DNA of 64,000 nucleotides. Source: Bombus terrestris. Taxonomy: Eukaryota > Arthropoda > Insecta > Hymenoptera > Apidae. Below the pieces are notes generated by a model. The model made no database searches, had not been told where the DNA came from, and saw only the letters and a list, made by a program, of their open reading frames with translations. Each line of letters begins with the position of its first letter. The stretch's first letter is position 1. Shown here piece after piece: positions 62,370-64,000 of this stretch. The DNA is taken from contig NC_063272.1 of NCBI RefSeq assembly GCF_910591885.1, forward strand, positions 10,614,364 to 10,678,363. Direction: 5' to 3'. Both the position numbers and the translations under genes were made by a program.

Positions 62370-64000
62370 ATCAGTGGTTTGTATCGTGAAAACTTCTGAA
62401 TTTTCCTTAAGCAATTGGAGTACATTGTACATCATCAAAAGGATTACAATTATAATGCAGAATATTAATCGTGTACTATGGTAATGATCTCTTTTTTGAG
62501 ATGTAGCAGATTAATCTTCGAAACAGTGATAAACAGTAAATAAAGAAATATTTTCTGGGTCTTTAAGGATATTTAGTAAATACATACACATTCACTTTAC
62601 ATAGTAAACTATCGATTATATTAATAGCTTCCATATTTAGTGGGACCATTCTAACATGAAATGTATATTCAAGATGAGCATATTAATTTTTTTACGAAAA
62701 AATGCATACTCGTACTAAATGTCTTCGTAGTTTCACATACATTTCCAGACTGATTCGAAGATTTATCAATATGATGATAGTCTCGTTACGTTACTCATAA
62801 AATTTCAAAAAGTTAGTACATGAAACATACGTATATTCGTAAAAATTTTTTATGGCAAGCGTTCAAATATTTTCGAGAATGCAACAAGAGTCATATATCT
62901 GTTGCTATATTCGAAAATATCGATATATTGGCGAACCATAACACGATACATTCAAGGATTAAATAACTGGACAAGCATGTACATAGTAACTGCAGAGAAG
63001 ATACCTGTTTGCAACGTTGATCGTAAGTTTATGAAATATGAAGTCGAAAGCTAACTAATTTATAATTTTATGGATACAAAACGCTCAACATTCCCCGAAT
63101 TCCGAAGTTTCATTCTGTAAATTGTACAGTCCTGTTACCAGCTTGCAATATTAATCATACGCTTTTTATGTTGTACAAACTTTAGGATCAAAGTTCGTGA
63201 CGAAGGTACAGCTTGAATTAGTAAAGAGTTACTTGAAGTTACGATGGTTTTAGGAAGTGGACGTGCTCCTGAAATTTTGGACGATAGACGTCTGGCTGAA
63301 TTTATTTCTTTGGAGCAAAATGTATTTGAAAAATATTCTCGTACACTCTCGTCAAATACTACAATGTAATATCACGCTTTTCCTGCGTTGTAATACGTTT
63401 CTCGTTGCTAACGCTGCGCAGGAAAATTTATTCGAGTCGTACGCATTATAGGTAGTCTTGATGGTCTTCATTAAATGTAGAAAATGCGAAGCGTGAAATT
63501 GTCGATCGAGTGACAGTTACTTAATCATCATGCTGGTCCGCTGCAACGATTTTCATTAATATTGTATAATGAGGATCAATGAATGAACATACGGTACACT
63601 TCTCGTTAAAAATAGCAGAAAGACCTAACAACTTTTTATTTTCCCTATTTATGGAACTTTAACCGTTTGCCTATTTTTATGCGTTAATAATTTAATAGTT
63701 ACTAATCATTTTCTATTTCGACTTTCTATTTTAACGTGAAAATTTTATTTTTCCCGCTCGTGTCAATCTTCAAATCGACGATAGCGATATTTTTTAACGT
63801 CGATTCCTTTATAGAGGAAATGCACGTGTCAAGGCTGTAGTATCGTACAGTGTCGATCCATTTCCAAGAGTATCGTATTGCCGATAGCCGGAACCATAAA
63901 TGTGTCATCACATCAGGGTTTAGGTTGGATAGCGGCTTTGAGCGGTGATTCGTGATACTCTTAGAGAGAGTAGCGCGGCTCTAAGCAAAGTAAAGAATCG
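62370..64000. other. AT-rich spacer, mixed at the window end
   Basis: AT-rich with no gene recognised. The last 200 bases become more CpG-rich and could be the start of another island cut by the window edge. Confidence 0.5.

Overview
The window reads as nuclear DNA of an insect, most likely a hymenopteran and probably a bee. It is strongly AT-rich by eye, CpG is not depleted, GA/CT microsatellites are frequent and transposable elements are few and short. Two repeats begin with a TACAGGGTGTCCC-type end, which I associate with Hymenoptera. The species assignment is inference. I find no rRNA, tRNA, CRISPR array, operon or intact known protein-coding gene. The stretch looks like an intergenic desert or the inside of very long introns.

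The layout alternates between AT-rich spacers (most of 1-7 kb, 8.2-12.6 kb, 13.3-15.3 kb, 16.6-18.0 kb, 20-22 kb, 25.5-27.1 kb, 33.0-33.8 kb, 34.8-38.8 kb, 43.5-46.5 kb, 51.5-52.4 kb, 57-61.7 kb) and CpG-rich islands of about 0.3-1.4 kb. The main islands lie near 12.7-13.3, 18.7-19.8, 22.1-22.6, 23.6-24.0, 24.9-25.4, 27.8-29.3, 31.0-31.6, 32.1-32.6, 39.9-40.4, 41.7-43.4, 46.5-47.2, 48.1-48.9, 50.4-51.4, 52.5-53.0, 54.8-55.3 and 61.7-62.4 kb. The islands look like regulatory DNA or promoter/5' UTR sequence. Most long open frames in them lack an ATG start or sit opposite purine or pyrimidine tracts, so I do not call them genes.

The best supported features are repeats. They are a fold-back MITE at 2071-2360, a TTAA-flanked piggyBac-type MITE at 18362-18573, and a cluster of four copies of a palindromic piggyBac-type end at 49414-50055. 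A short-TIR element lies at 29826-30194, and two diverged copies of one repeat family lie at 1928-2034 and 11612-11722. There are also two direct duplications (13302/13664 and 47426/47535), several microsatellites, and a compact hairpin-rich locus at 18024-18289.

Possible coding pieces, all tentative, are a Jerky/CENP-B-like helix-turn-helix start at 17425-17691 (minus), a candidate terminal exon at 56792-56998 (minus), a small membrane-protein-like frame at 32031-32312 (minus), a cysteine-rich secreted-peptide-like frame at 25123-25380 (plus), and a few unrecognised coding-like frames. Nothing in the window shows genes working together.
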